Source of the DNA: Candidatus Heimdallarchaeota archaeon
GTDB lineage: Archaea > Asgardarchaeota > Heimdallarchaeia > JABLTI01
NCBI GenBank assembly: GCA_019058275.1
Contig: JAHLVW010000074.1
Location: forward strand, 1 to 64,000
DNA: 64,000 nucleotides
Direction: 5' to 3'
Part shown: positions 1-8,540 of the stretch, piece after piece
Numbering within the stretch: position 1 is the stretch's first letter
Layout: each line of letters opens with the position of its first letter
Program-made: the position numbers and the translations under genes
The notes under the pieces: model-generated
Told to the model about the DNA's origin: nothing
The model's input: the letters and a program-made list of their open reading frames with translations, nothing else
Database searches by the model: none

Positions 1-662
1 ACAAATTTTGCAGCAATTTCTTTGTCTTCCTGCAAGACTTTTAATCCCTCATCTATGAATCGTCCTTCACCCTTAAGAAGGATCAGAGAATCTTTTCTAA
101 TACTGAGTTGTTCCTGACCTTCACTGCTAATACTGATATCCTCGGGATTGGCTTCAGGAGCTAATCGAAATTCATACTTCGCACCCTTAGGAGTGGCTTG
201 GTAATAAAGATCAATCCCTTTCCATAAGTCGTTATATAGTATTGCTTCGAAGCTTCTCACGTTAGTGTAAGTTCCTCGATTACCAAGAAAGTAGTTACTC
301 CTTGTTATGAGTTCTTCTACACCAATTGGTGAAATTTTTCGAGCTCCTATGAAGTTGAGAGTAATTATACTTTCCATCCCCTCCATCCAGAGCATAACTT
401 TGCTTTCACCGAAAGCTATTCTCCCATTTGGAAGTGAACCATAGAAAATTATTTCTTCGTTTCCTAATTGTCCTTGATTTTCAAGGAATGAACTTTTGAA
501 TCTTTTATTAACTTCTTCAGCTATTTCTTGCTCACTTAAAGAAACAGATTGATTATCACTATCTCTTTGAATATTTGTTCTTTCAACAAACTGTCCTCTA
601 ACAGTTACTATACTAATTAAAATCAAACAAATTAACATCATATTCATTATTCTTTTTGGCAC
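1..662 (-). CDS. Secreted SBBP/beta-propeller-type protein, N-terminal part (cut by window edge)
   Basis: An open frame runs on the minus strand from a GTG at 660-662 to the window edge, about 220 codons with no stop. A GGAGGG ribosome site lies about 7 bases before the GTG. The N-terminus is basic then hydrophobic (ILIS..V), as in a signal peptide. The body contains ENQGQ, then FYGSLPNG, NYFLGN, YTNVRSFEAILYNDLW, GIDLYYQ and YEFRLAPEANP. This is the pattern of the conserved N-terminal domain of large secreted proteins that carry SBBP or PKD repeats downstream. The protein is therefore probably extracellular or surface-attached. The family is recognised from pattern memory; the repeats that would confirm it lie outside the window. 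Confidence 0.7.
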   Translation of the reverse strand, partial: MPKRIMNMMLICLILISIVTVRGQFVERTNIQRDSDNQSVSLSEQEIAEEVNKRFKSSFLENQGQLGNEEIIFYGSLPNGRIAFGESKVMLWMEGMESIITLNFIGARKISPIGVEELITRSNYFLGNRGTYTNVRSFEAILYNDLWKGIDLYYQATPKGAKYEFRLAPEANPEDISISSEGQEQLSIRKDSLILLKGEGRFIDEGLKVLQEDKEIAAKF

Positions 663-792
663 ATTGCTCCCTCCAAGCAATAAAACCTAAAATCAAATTT
701 CTTTGACTAAATATAATACTTCTATTATTCTCATAAAAGTTTCTGCCAATAATTGCTATTTTTCTTGTAAATTTCACGAATTAATTTACATT

Positions 793-1019
793 TTATTCCT
801 GATAAGCATAATACTTTCTAATATTTTCCATTCCCTTCTCATCTGGGTAAAACTCGTTATATCCACAATCCATACAAGTATATGCTTCAATGTTACAGAG
901 CGCCAATCGGATATCATAAAATAGACGCTTCCATGTGTGCTGCTTCTAGTCTTCAAAGGTCCAGCTATTTTTATTGACCCACACTTTGGGCATGCTCCTG
1001 TTTTTTTCATTTGATTCAT
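793..1019 (-). pseudogene. Zinc-ribbon protein split by a frameshift
   Basis: The first half is read from ATG 1019 and has a zinc knuckle CPKCGS followed by GSVYFMISDWRS. Directly after WRS the reading frame must shift by one base to recover NIEAYTCMDCGYNEFY and a tail that ends at the TAA at 793-795. The second knuckle CMDCGY is what a paired CxxC...CxxC ribbon needs. Read without the shift, the frame loses that knuckle and continues as unrelated residues. The shift lies near 892-900. It is either a genuine inactivating indel or an assembly error; the sequence cannot tell which. Function unknown; small two-knuckle ribbons of this kind are common in Asgard genomes. Confidence 0.55.
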
Positions 1020-1145
1020 ATTTGTTTGAGAAATACAGTTATTTAATTAAATGCAAATTCTTCCTTTCTCAATATATTACAAAAAATACTATCCATAAAT
1101 ACCAACAACTACTAAAAAGTTCTCTTTTACTAAAAAATTATATAT

Positions 1146-2432
1146 TTGTTAGATTTGTTTTGTGAATTTGATATGACTGTAATTAAACATCATGATTTGA
1201 TTGTAAAAATAGATCCTTATTTTGGAACTTTAAGTTGCACTGATATTATTGAATTTGAAAACTTGAAGAAGGACATTGAGATATATTTAGGAAAACGCTT
1301 CAATTTTATCAATATTTACCAAAAACAAAATGAGGTTCAATACAAGGAAATTGAAGAAGGAAAAATAGCTAAAAAATATTTAATTAAAAATCTTGATACA
1401 CAACATAATAAAATAACTTTTGAATGGACAGGCAAACTAGATAGTTTTGAAGGTTATAGAGTTAGTATAATTAGATCTGATGTTGTAGAATTATCCGGTT
1501 TTTGCGGATGGTTTCCAACAATAAAACCCTCATCTCAGCTAGAGAAATTCACTTACAACATTGATATTAAACTTCCTGCTAATTGAAAGGTTATAGTTCC
1601 TGGTGAAAAAAAATCTGCAAAAACAAAAGATTTTCGAAGATTTGAATATAAGAATCGTTTAGTTCAGGATATTGTTATCTGTTCATCGCCTTATTATAAA
1701 GAGTATTCCAAAGGAAAAGTAACCTATATTGTTCCCGATTGGTCAAAAGAAGATGTTGAGATTTTACTTGATGATTACGAGAAAGTAGTAACTAAATGTG
1801 AAGAACTATTTAGTAAAATGATTCCAGGCACCGGTGGGACTGCTGTTATTTCTCCTCGAAAAGATGGTGAGGAATGGGCTTATAAGCGAGGAAACATCTG
1901 GGTTGTAGGAGATAATTTTGCTCGATATTGGTTAAAAAACAACCAAATTATCCATGGTTTAACTAAATCTTTAGCAGCTCATGAATCAATTCATGCTTGG
2001 TTTGGTATTGGAGTAGAATTTGAAGAGGATTGGTTAGCAGAAGCAATAACTCAATATTTGGAAGTAATTGTTACATCATTAATTTATGATGAGCATGATT
2101 TACCTGAGAAATATTTCAAATGGTACCAAGAAAGGGTAATGAATACATTAGAGAAGGAAGATAAAGCAATCGCTGATTTCATTATTACTGAAAATACCTA
2201 TATTTATTGGTATCTCAAAGGTTCTTGGTCATTCTGGGATTTTGAGCATAAATTTGGAAGAGCAAAAGTATTTGATTTTCTTTCATCAATCTTTAAAAAA
2301 TTTAAAAATAAGTCTATTAATTATGAAACTTTTAAAAAAGAAGCTAAATTATACTTCAATGAAGATTTAGAATCATTTTTTGATCATTGGTTCTTAAATA
2401 ATGGATTTAAACCAAAATTCCTAGCTTTTTGA
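1146..2432 (+). pseudogene. M1-like gluzincin metallopeptidase interrupted by one in-frame TGA
   Basis: Two open stretches, 1146-1586 and 1818-2432, lie in the same frame, and the sequence between them is also open except for one TGA at 1584-1586. Translating through it gives IDIKLPAN-stop-KVIVPGE. Aminopeptidase N relatives usually have a Trp (TGG) here (LP..W.V), so a TGG to TGA change is the simplest reading. Downstream are the zinc motif HESIH, then WFG and a third ligand candidate in DWLAE, with the following AITQYLE matching the family. The spacing from HESIH to the Glu is slightly shorter than in classical M1 enzymes. A second possible start is ATG 1176. Other genes here end in TGA, so reassignment of TGA is not supported. 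Confidence 0.65.
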
Positions 2433-2514
2433 AGAAAAATTCATCAATAAAATTCTTTTTTAATGGTAATATAATGAATTTATACTATCTTCAATTATTA
2501 GTGGTGACCTTAGT

Positions 2515-4152
2515 ATGATGGATTCAGATGAAAGAAATATTGAACTTCTTATTAAACAGTTAAAGGAAGGTGAGGAAATCGACCTTCGTTGTATTGCTGC
2601 AGAAAAGTTAGGCAACAAACAAGATCATTTTGATATTATTATTCCTGCGTTAGTTGAAGGACTTAATGATGATAATTGGCTTGTACGTGTTGAAATTGCA
2701 AAATCCCTAGGACGTCTAGGTCAGAATGCTCTTACTGCTATTGAACCATTAAAGAAAGCTATGAATGAACCTCGTAATAGAGCAAAGAGGGGACACTTCT
2801 ATGAGATTATTACTGGTTTGGAGCAGATAAAGGCTAGTGGACCCGAAATTACTCCCGAACCTGTTATTGAAGAACAAAAGATTGTTGAAGAAATTCCGGA
2901 GGAGCCTATTGAAGATAAACCAACCGAAGAGATTACTGAAAGAGTTCCAGAAGAAGAAGTTGTTGGAGAAGATATTGAAGAAATCGTTGAAGACATCGCA
3001 GACGATCTTCCAGAGGACGCAACAGATGATACAATTATCAAAGAAGCAATAGAGGAAATCACTGAAGAAGTACTTGAAGATGTCATTGAAGATTCTGTTG
3101 ATGATTCCGTAGATGAGGATGTCATAGAAGATATTGCCAAAGACATCGCTGAGGGAATTGCTCAGGAAGTTGTTGAACTTGAAAAGAAGATCGAAGAGGA
3201 AAAGGAAGATGAATCATTAAGTGATTCTGAAGAATTAGAGGTCATGGAAGAGGTTCTAGAAGAAACTATTGAAGATACACTTGAAGATCTTATAGAGGAA
3301 GTTGTTGAAGACTCTGTTGACGAAGATGTTATTGAGGAGCTTGCAGAGGATATAGCAGAAAAGGTTATTGATATAACTGAGGAAGAGGCTGAAGAAGTTA
3401 TAGAAGCACCTACATCCGATGTAGTTGAAGAACCTGTAACTGGAGAAATGACAGAGGAAATTGTAAGTGAAGAAGTTCCACTTGATGAAGTTCTAGTCTT
3501 TAAAGAAGATGAGGAAGAGGAAAAAAAAGCTCCCTCTAAACCTATAGCAAGTGATGACTTACCTGCTGAACTAGATGTTCCTATAAAGAAAATGGTAAAA
3601 ACGCTCCTAAAAGTTGTTCTTGTTGGAGATGAAGCAGTTGGAAAAACAACCCTCAGAAAGGGTTATTGTGACACAGGATTTAGTTCAGAATATAAAGAAA
3701 TTATAGGAGCTGATTTTGCTTCTAAACAACTTGAAGTGAAAGATGAGAAGTTTGTTTTGCAAGTTTGGGATATCGCTGCAAAAGAACGTTTTAGATTTAA
3801 CAAAGAACTTTATTTCAGAGGATTAATTGGAGCATTACTAGTTTTTGATGTTTCAAACAAGGAATCTTACAATAATGTTGCTAAATGGCTTGTTGATATT
3901 GTCACAGTGGAAAATAAAGAATTAGCACTGGTTCTTGTTGGTAATAAAATTGATTTACGAGGAAACATAGATTTAGAATGTACGAGTTTTAATGATGGGC
4001 AAGAACTAGCTGCAAAACTTTCAACTAAATCTGGTTTTGAAATCCCATATATAGAAACTTCTGCATTAACAGGAGCAGCTGTTGAACAATCATTTCAGAT
4101 GCTAACAGATAGAGCAACTGTAATATATTTCAAACTAAAAGATAAAATGTAG
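2515..4152 (+). CDS. HEAT-repeat / acidic linker / Ras-superfamily GTPase fusion
   Basis: 545 residues in three parts. Residues 1-105 form HEAT-like helical repeats (ALVEGLNDDNWLVRVEIAKSLGRLG). Residues about 110-350 are a very acidic Glu/Asp/Val/Ile linker holding an internal duplication around SVDEDVIE. Residues about 360-545 are a small GTPase with G1 GDEAVGKTT, G3 WDIAAKERF, G4 NKID and G5 ETSA. In G3 the usual DxAGQE is DIAAKE, so the catalytic Gln is absent and intrinsic hydrolysis may be weak. No prenylation CaaX box is seen. Ras/Rab-like GTPases with added domains are a known Asgard feature; HEAT repeats suggest a protein scaffold. ATG 2518 is an alternative start one codon on. Confidence 0.85.
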   Translation: MMDSDERNIELLIKQLKEGEEIDLRCIAAEKLGNKQDHFDIIIPALVEGLNDDNWLVRVEIAKSLGRLGQNALTAIEPLKKAMNEPRNRAKRGHFYEIITGLEQIKASGPEITPEPVIEEQKIVEEIPEEPIEDKPTEEITERVPEEEVVGEDIEEIVEDIADDLPEDATDDTIIKEAIEEITEEVLEDVIEDSVDDSVDEDVIEDIAKDIAEGIAQEVVELEKKIEEEKEDESLSDSEELEVMEEVLEETIEDTLEDLIEEVVEDSVDEDVIEELAEDIAEKVIDITEEEAEEVIEAPTSDVVEEPVTGEMTEEIVSEEVPLDEVLVFKEDEEEEKKAPSKPIASDDLPAELDVPIKKMVKTLLKVVLVGDEAVGKTTLRKGYCDTGFSSEYKEIIGADFASKQLEVKDEKFVLQVWDIAAKERFRFNKELYFRGLIGALLVFDVSNKESYNNVAKWLVDIVTVENKELALVLVGNKIDLRGNIDLECTSFNDGQELAAKLSTKSGFEIPYIETSALTGAAVEQSFQMLTDRATVIYFKLKDKM

Positions 4153-4522
4153 AATGACAAGAGCTATTTCATGTAAGATATTTATCAATTAAAATAAAAT
4201 ATCTCCAGAAAGTTTCTTTGTCAATTCATTTATTTCATTTTCGATAGTATTTGATCCTCCGGAATCATCCCATTCATTTCATTTGCTGCTTTCTTTAGTG
4301 AAGCTATCAATTTTTGAAAATCCTTTTCTCGTACAAACATATGGCTGTCTTTTTTGCATTTATTTTAAAAATTTCTCGAGATAAATCCTGTTTTTGGTCC
4401 ACTTTAGTCACAACTTGTGACCTCATCTTGAGTCTCTTAGTTGAGTTCCAAAAAAGTGAATCCACTTTATATATGAAATAACTAGTATGTTATTCAAGAA
4501 CAAAACTTGGAGAAGAAAAAAA
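4153..4522. other. Intergenic stretch upstream of micropeptide gene 1
   Basis: No convincing full gene. On the minus strand a 36-codon frame starts at ATG 4340, and another frame just downstream (to about 4180) reads NEWDDSGG then NEINELTKKLSGD, which together could be a decayed small gene; this is weak. The right part holds a 15-base inverted repeat (4407-4421) and a TATA-like TTTATATATG (4466-4475) that would serve the plus-strand micropeptide. Confidence 0.4.
4407..4421. promoter_or_regulatory. Perfect inverted repeat, probable operator of the micropeptide genes
   Basis: The sequence GTCACAA-C-TTGTGAC is a perfect 7+1+7 palindrome located about 45-60 bases upstream of the TATA-like box of micropeptide 1. 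The 11-mer GTCACAACTTG recurs at 4613-4623, upstream of micropeptide 2, where the right half changes to CCAG. Repetition before both paralogues suggests binding of a common dimeric regulator; the regulator is unknown. Confidence 0.5.
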
Positions 4523-4609
4523 ATGAACAAAAAACAAGAAATCAAACAACAAATCAAGAAGGAATTCGAGCAAACCAGAATGAAATTCGCTTTAATTGCT
4601 GGTGCTTAG
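4523..4609 (+). CDS. 28-residue micropeptide 1 (paralogue of micropeptide 2)
   Basis: ATG at 4523, TAG at 4607-4609. The peptide starts MNKKQEIKQQ, is strongly Lys/Gln/Glu-rich and probably helical for about 18 residues, and ends RMKFALIAGA. Its neighbour at 4689-4772 has the same architecture and nearly the same C-terminus (RMKFALIVGA) with a diverged N-terminal half. A purine-rich GGAGAAGAAAAAAA precedes the ATG. A TATA-like box lies about 50 bases upstream of the ATG. The retention of the last ten residues between two paralogues, with drift in the rest, argues that both are translated and that the C-terminus is the functional part. No known family is recognised; a bioactive tail, a leader/core precursor or a partner-binding tail are all possible. 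Confidence 0.65.
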   Translation: MNKKQEIKQQIKKEFEQTRMKFALIAGA

Positions 4610-4688
4610 CTGGTCACAACTTGCCAGACAGGTATTATAGAGTGACCAATTATAAAGAATTACAATAACAAAAAAGGTGAAGAAAAAA

Positions 4689-4772
4689 ATGAACAAAAGA
4701 GACCTAAAGAAAAGAATTCAACAAGATAAAGAAAGAGCCAGAATGAAATTCGCACTTATCGTTGGAGCATAA
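4689..4772 (+). CDS. 27-residue micropeptide 2 (paralogue of micropeptide 1)
   Basis: ATG at 4689, TAA at 4770-4772. It starts MNKRDLKKRI and ends RMKFALIVGA, matching micropeptide 1 at the first three residues and almost all of the last ten. The bases before the ATG (GGTGAAGAAAAAAATG) resemble those before micropeptide 1. The gap between the genes contains the repeated GTCACAACTTG element and TGGTCAC/GTGACCA inverted arms at 4611-4617 and 4642-4648, so the second gene probably has its own control region. The duplication is tandem and the same strand. Function unknown; the nearest modification enzyme candidate in the window, the YcaO protein at 25 kb, is too distant to be linked by position alone. 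Confidence 0.65.
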   Translation: MNKRDLKKRIQQDKERARMKFALIVGA

Positions 4773-4873
4773 TTCAACATCTATCCTGACATAAAGGGAT
4801 GGTAGTTCAAGATTCAGTTCTTGAACACCCAATATTCATTCTGGTTTTTTTATGTACTAGCTACTTTTACTTT

Positions 4874-5368
4874 TCAAGAAATTTTGTATCCTATTTTCTC
4901 GGTAAGTTCTCTTCGTTCCATCTTCTGTTCAGTTGTTTCAATTTTGTCTACTGCAGTTCCATCGACGACTCCTATTACTGCCCTTCCTAGGTCGGTTTCA
5001 GCTATTATTACTTCCATTTCGTTTGCTGAAGCAACAAAGATCGTGCATACTGCTGGATGATTCTTTACGTGTGGCAATACATTTAATGGAAATGCTTTTT
5101 CCATCATTATCACAAATAAATGACTTGCACCTATTGCTAATGCATTTTTAGCAGCTAATTTTTCTAATTCTGGATCATTTGCTGTTACTCTGGTTAATTT
5201 GGGTACTGCTTCATTCATTGCAACTGCACATTTTATTCCGGGAACTGTAGTTAACATCGTCATAAACAAATTATCTGTTGTAAAAATCGAGAAATTTGCT
5301 TGACCAATTATTACTTGATATTTGATTTCAGGATTTTCTATTTTTACACCCACAGTTTTTATTGTCAT
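4874..5368 (-). CDS. Adenosine-specific kinase family protein
   Basis: 164 residues that match the small archaeal/bacterial family annotated as adenosine-specific kinase (DUF355 type). Recognisable blocks are VIIGQANFS, TTVPGIKCAVAMNEA, LAAKNALAIGASH, FVIMMEKAFPLNVL, VCTIFVASANEMEV and AETDLGRAVIGVVDG. The length equals the usual family size and all conserved blocks are intact. Family members bind adenosine or AMP and are thought to act in purine metabolism; the substrate is not provable here. The gene converges on the micropeptide pair and stands alone, with an AT-rich leader of about 180 bases to the next gene. Confidence 0.85.
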   Translation of the reverse strand: MTIKTVGVKIENPEIKYQVIIGQANFSIFTTDNLFMTMLTTVPGIKCAVAMNEAVPKLTRVTANDPELEKLAAKNALAIGASHLFVIMMEKAFPLNVLPHVKNHPAVCTIFVASANEMEVIIAETDLGRAVIGVVDGTAVDKIETTEQKMERRELTEKIGYKIS

Positions 5369-5546
5369 TTCATATTCTCCTTTTGTTTCTTTTTTACAAT
5401 TGTTTTCTAATAATTAAATCATTTTTGCTTTTAATCGGTTTAATCGTAAGTGAAATTACTTAAGTTTATGATTATTTTATTAAGTGATGGTTTATTTAAT
5501 AAGTATATAAGATATTAATTGTTATTAGTAAGTAGAGGAATGTAGT

Positions 5547-5996
5547 ATGTCAGACGTTAATAAAAGAGAGTTTATTGCATTACCAATAGACTATTGTTAC
5601 TTTGATCGTAACAGATATGATAAACTACATTCTGACCTTCCAACTGAGATAATAAGCTATAGAAAGTATGAAAATGGTCAAATGAGGGTACATTTTACTA
5701 CAAAATCGTCTGAAAAAGGAAAAGAACCCGAAGAAAGACAACATTTATTGTGGATTCAATTAATTGAAATTGATAAAACTCAATATGTAAAATATCGATG
5801 TGATTGCAAGTATTTTGAGTATAGACAGTTACGTGTAGCCAAAAGGTTGTTTGATTTACAGGAAATCAACAATGACCTTTGTGCAGTAGTAGATCCAAAA
5901 TCCTTCGTTGAACAGAAAAGATTGTTTAACATTGACAAACATGCATTTCTTGCTTTGCAAGAGTTATTTAACATTCACATTCAAATTTCAATATAA
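5547..5996 (+). CDS. Uncharacterised 149-residue protein
   Basis: A complete gene with a TATA-like AAGTATATAAGA at 5501-5512 about 40 bases before the ATG and a GTAGAGGAATG ribosome region. The protein is mixed alpha/beta in feel, rich in Tyr, Lys and Asp, and includes a CDCKYFEYRQLR segment. No signal peptide or membrane segment is seen and no family is recognised. The next gene on the same strand is the MglA-like GTPase 132 bases on, so the two could be functionally related, but they seem separately transcribed. Confidence 0.7.
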   Translation: MSDVNKREFIALPIDYCYFDRNRYDKLHSDLPTEIISYRKYENGQMRVHFTTKSSEKGKEPEERQHLLWIQLIEIDKTQYVKYRCDCKYFEYRQLRVAKRLFDLQEINNDLCAVVDPKSFVEQKRLFNIDKHAFLALQELFNIHIQISI

Positions 5997-6128
5997 GTTT
6001 TCACTAAATTTATATGTTTAAGAGAAATTTGCAAAATTTGACAATAAAGACAAATTAATAAAACAGAATTACTAAATTTATTTGTATTAAAGAAATATTT
6101 TGCCTTATGAAGATCTGGAAGTGAAGAT

Positions 6129-6872
6129 TTGACAGAAGACATAGAACTTGAAGTAAAGAAATTACGTATCCTAACTGCAAATAATGTACTAAACACTTAT
6201 CCATACCTTAGCGGTAAGCTTAGAGGTGTTTACAAAGTTTGTATAACAGGTAACTCTGGTAGCGGAAAAACAACCATGATTAGATGCTTTGATCCTGAAG
6301 CTCATGGAAGAGAAGTGCCTAGATATTTCTATGTTGATTATGAGATGCTTAAGAAAAACCCAGATCTTTTCCCTGAATCAAATACTGCTACTCAAACTTT
6401 TGATTTCACTGTTGTAGCCTTGTTATTAGATGGAGATAGTAAAGCAGAAATAATCAAATTTAGTGAAATATCAGAAGAAATTATAGAGCAGAAGAAAGTT
6501 AAATGGGTCACTATTTTTTACCTATTTGGTACTCCAGGACAATGGCGATTTAAAGACATTCGTGCATTTGCCGAGCGAAGATCTGATGGAGTTATCTTTA
6601 TCATCGATCCAATTGATTCTAAACTCAAAGAGAATTTTGAAGATTTCAGAGAACAAGTAATCAAAAATGTTGAGCGAAAAGTTCCAATTATCTATGCAAT
6701 TAACAAACAGGATTTACCCAATGTATTTGGTGCTAAAGAATTAACAGCTGAATTAAAGCTTTCTGAAAAAGAGCTTTTTGATATGTCAGCACTCAAATGC
6801 CAAAATATTGCTAAACCCATTATTGCTTTGATTAAGAAGATGCAGGAAGAAGAACTTGGTAAAAAGAAATAG
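6129..6872 (+). CDS. MglA / SRP-receptor-beta-like small GTPase
   Basis: 247 residues starting at TTG 6129. It has P-loop GNSGSGKTT (about residue 40), a switch-I region with TQTFDFT, a G3 box YLFGTPGQWRF with the catalytic Gln present, G4 NKQDLPN and a G5-like SALK. The phrase FGTPGQ.RF is typical of the COG2229 MglA/SRPRB-like group rather than the Rab/Ras type. A 60-residue insert between G1 and G3 is longer than usual. Such GTPases are abundant in Asgard archaea and probably act as soluble switches; the effector is unknown. It sits alone between an unknown gene and TFS. Confidence 0.8.
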   Translation: MTEDIELEVKKLRILTANNVLNTYPYLSGKLRGVYKVCITGNSGSGKTTMIRCFDPEAHGREVPRYFYVDYEMLKKNPDLFPESNTATQTFDFTVVALLLDGDSKAEIIKFSEISEEIIEQKKVKWVTIFYLFGTPGQWRFKDIRAFAERRSDGVIFIIDPIDSKLKENFEDFREQVIKNVERKVPIIYAINKQDLPNVFGAKELTAELKLSEKELFDMSALKCQNIAKPIIALIKKMQEEELGKKK

Positions 6873-7021
6873 AGCTTTTTACCTTTTTTTACCCTATTTT
6901 ATTTTATGATATGTTGTTTCATTTAAACTAAGTGCTAAAATTTATTAAAACTCATGATTTAGAGGTTTCAAAAGATAATTAAAACCAGGTTGTACCGGTT
7001 ATATTAGGAGCGAAATATGAA

Positions 7022-7363
7022 ATGTCTATGGAATTCTGTGATGAATGTGGTTCAATGCTTACGCCAAAAAAAGTAGATGGTAAAGTTATTATGGATTGCC
7101 CGAAATGCGGTGAAGGAAGAGAGCTAGCTAAAAAAGACCAAGTGCTCAAACAAAAAGTGAAAAGAGAAAAAGAGGAAACAATGGTAGTAATAGAGAACCC
7201 TGATGAAATAAACACTATGCCAACAAAAAGAATGAGGTGCCCAAAATGTACCATTGTTGTTGATATACAATATTGGGCGGTTCAAACGCGCAGTGGAGAC
7301 GAAGCAGCAACAAGATTTTATCGATGCACTAAGTGCAAGCACACGTGGCGAGAATATGATTGA
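7022..7363 (+). CDS. tfs: Transcription factor S (TFIIS/Rpb9-type)
   Basis: 113 residues with an N-terminal ribbon (FCDECGSML ... CPKCGE) and a C-terminal TFIIS ribbon (MRCPKCTIVVDIQYWAVQTRSGDE ... FYRCTKCKHTW, read in parts). The acidic RSGDEAAT turn, which stimulates RNA cleavage by backtracked polymerase, is RSGDE, so the Asp-Glu pair is present and cleavage activity is expected. Size and layout equal archaeal TFS. ATG 7028 is an alternative start. It is convergent with the DUF99 gene. Confidence 0.92.
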   Translation: MSMEFCDECGSMLTPKKVDGKVIMDCPKCGEGRELAKKDQVLKQKVKREKEETMVVIENPDEINTMPTKRMRCPKCTIVVDIQYWAVQTRSGDEAATRFYRCTKCKHTWREYD

Positions 7364-7388
7364 TTTTTATGATCAACTAACCTTTTTC

Positions 7389-7967
7389 TTATTCATTTGT
7401 CGCTTCAGCTAATGCAATTAGTCTTGCAACACGTACTGGTTCAGGCATTCTTCCAGCAATTGTTATTTCTTTTAATAATTGAGCTAAAGCTTCTTCATTC
7501 ATATTCACGTATTGCACATAAATTGGTTCTTCATTTGATGAAGAAATCATTGGTTTTGGTGGTCCGTTTTTCATTATGATTTGATACCTTTCTTCTCCGT
7601 TTGGTAAATTCTTTAGAGCAGCATGAATAGTTTCTAAATCAGGTTCTCTATCAACGACAGATATAACAGATAAATCCGTTAAATCATTTAGCTTTGTTTG
7701 ATCGATGTAATTGAAACCTGCTATTGTTACTCCCCTTGTCATAATTAATTTTAGTTGTTGATAATGACTGCTTTGTTTTATCATTTTAGCTATTCTATCT
7801 GTCGCGTCTTCACCATCGACAGTAACTTTTGTTTTCAAAACACCTTCCAGAAGTAGTGATCCTCTATAAATTGCCCCAATTACAGTCACCAATGTATCTT
7901 TTTCTCTGTTAAATGGTGAACAAGCAATTCCAATGATTTTTATTCCCTTTTTGAATTGTTGATTCAA
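7389..7967 (-). CDS. DUF99 family protein
   Basis: 192 residues with the conserved DUF99 pattern: IIGIACSPFNR near the start, VIGAIYRG, VTVDGEDAT, QLKLIMTRGVTIAGFN and SVVDREPD. DUF99 proteins are archaeal, structurally related to endonuclease V, and of unproven activity. The usual DG.F motif is SPF here, so one of the Asp residues expected near the start is replaced by Ser. It heads a minus-strand run that continues with an RNase III-like gene 38 bases upstream, both close to RNA metabolism genes. Confidence 0.82.
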   Translation of the reverse strand: MNQQFKKGIKIIGIACSPFNREKDTLVTVIGAIYRGSLLLEGVLKTKVTVDGEDATDRIAKMIKQSSHYQQLKLIMTRGVTIAGFNYIDQTKLNDLTDLSVISVVDREPDLETIHAALKNLPNGEERYQIIMKNGPPKPMISSSNEEPIYVQYVNMNEEALAQLLKEITIAGRMPEPVRVARLIALAEATNE

Positions 7968-8005
7968 AAAAACACCAATTTTAAATGCTTTTTTCTAGTT
8001 AATAA

Positions 8006-8437
8006 TTACTCCTTCATTCGTTCCATTATTTCTAACATTGCCTTTTTGAATGCCTCAATCATGGCTTCTCTTTCCACTTTTCTATCACTTAAATCTGCAA
8101 AATCAGACCGTTTTAATGTTGATTCAACAATTTCCGTCAGCTCATCTATTGTAATTAAACCATGTAAGTAACCATACCCGATTAATGCTTCAACTCCATC
8201 ACCTAAATCACCTGATGATGAATTTGATGGCATAAGCTTTCTAAGACCAATTTGCCGTAAAGATTCTGCTAGTGCTTTATCAAAAACTCTTTCACCTACA
8301 GGTTTTCCTACGACATTTGTTTTGGCTCGAGAGTATAGAAAATTCGTTAATGCGTCTCCAAATTTGGCTAAGCCATGATTTCTCATTATTCTTCGCAGAT
8401 CATTTTTTTGTGATTCAGGAGTTTTGTTATCTTTCAT
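8006..8437 (-). CDS. Archaeal ribonuclease III family protein
   Basis: 143 residues with the small archaeal RNase III-like fold pattern: LAKFGDALTNFLYS, GKPVGERVFDKALAESLRQ, then LGDGVEALIGYGYLHGLI. The GDALTNFLYS block corresponds to the RNase III signature helix and GDGVEALIGYGYL to the second helix, with an Asp/Glu set retained. There is no double-stranded RNA-binding domain. Proteins of this kind are annotated as ribonuclease III family in archaea but the substrate is unknown. It lies between DUF99 and RpoL on the same strand. Confidence 0.75.
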   Translation of the reverse strand: MKDNKTPESQKNDLRRIMRNHGLAKFGDALTNFLYSRAKTNVVGKPVGERVFDKALAESLRQIGLRKLMPSNSSSGDLGDGVEALIGYGYLHGLITIDELTEIVESTLKRSDFADLSDRKVEREAMIEAFKKAMLEIMERMKE

Positions 8438-8540
8438 TTATAGCAACTATCCCATGACAATTTAACTAGGTATTTCTCTAAAAATAATTCGAAATAATAC
8501 TACTTTAAGAGATTCTTTATAGATAAGAAATGAAAAAATC

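Noticed and set aside
2799..3146. Minus-strand Ser-rich open frame
   Set aside because: A mirror of the Glu/Asp codons in the acidic linker of the HEAT-GTPase gene.
4180..4340. Possible decayed small minus-strand gene (36 codons plus a shifted tail)
   Set aside because: The two pieces lie in different frames and neither shows a recognisable family; too weak to list as a gene.
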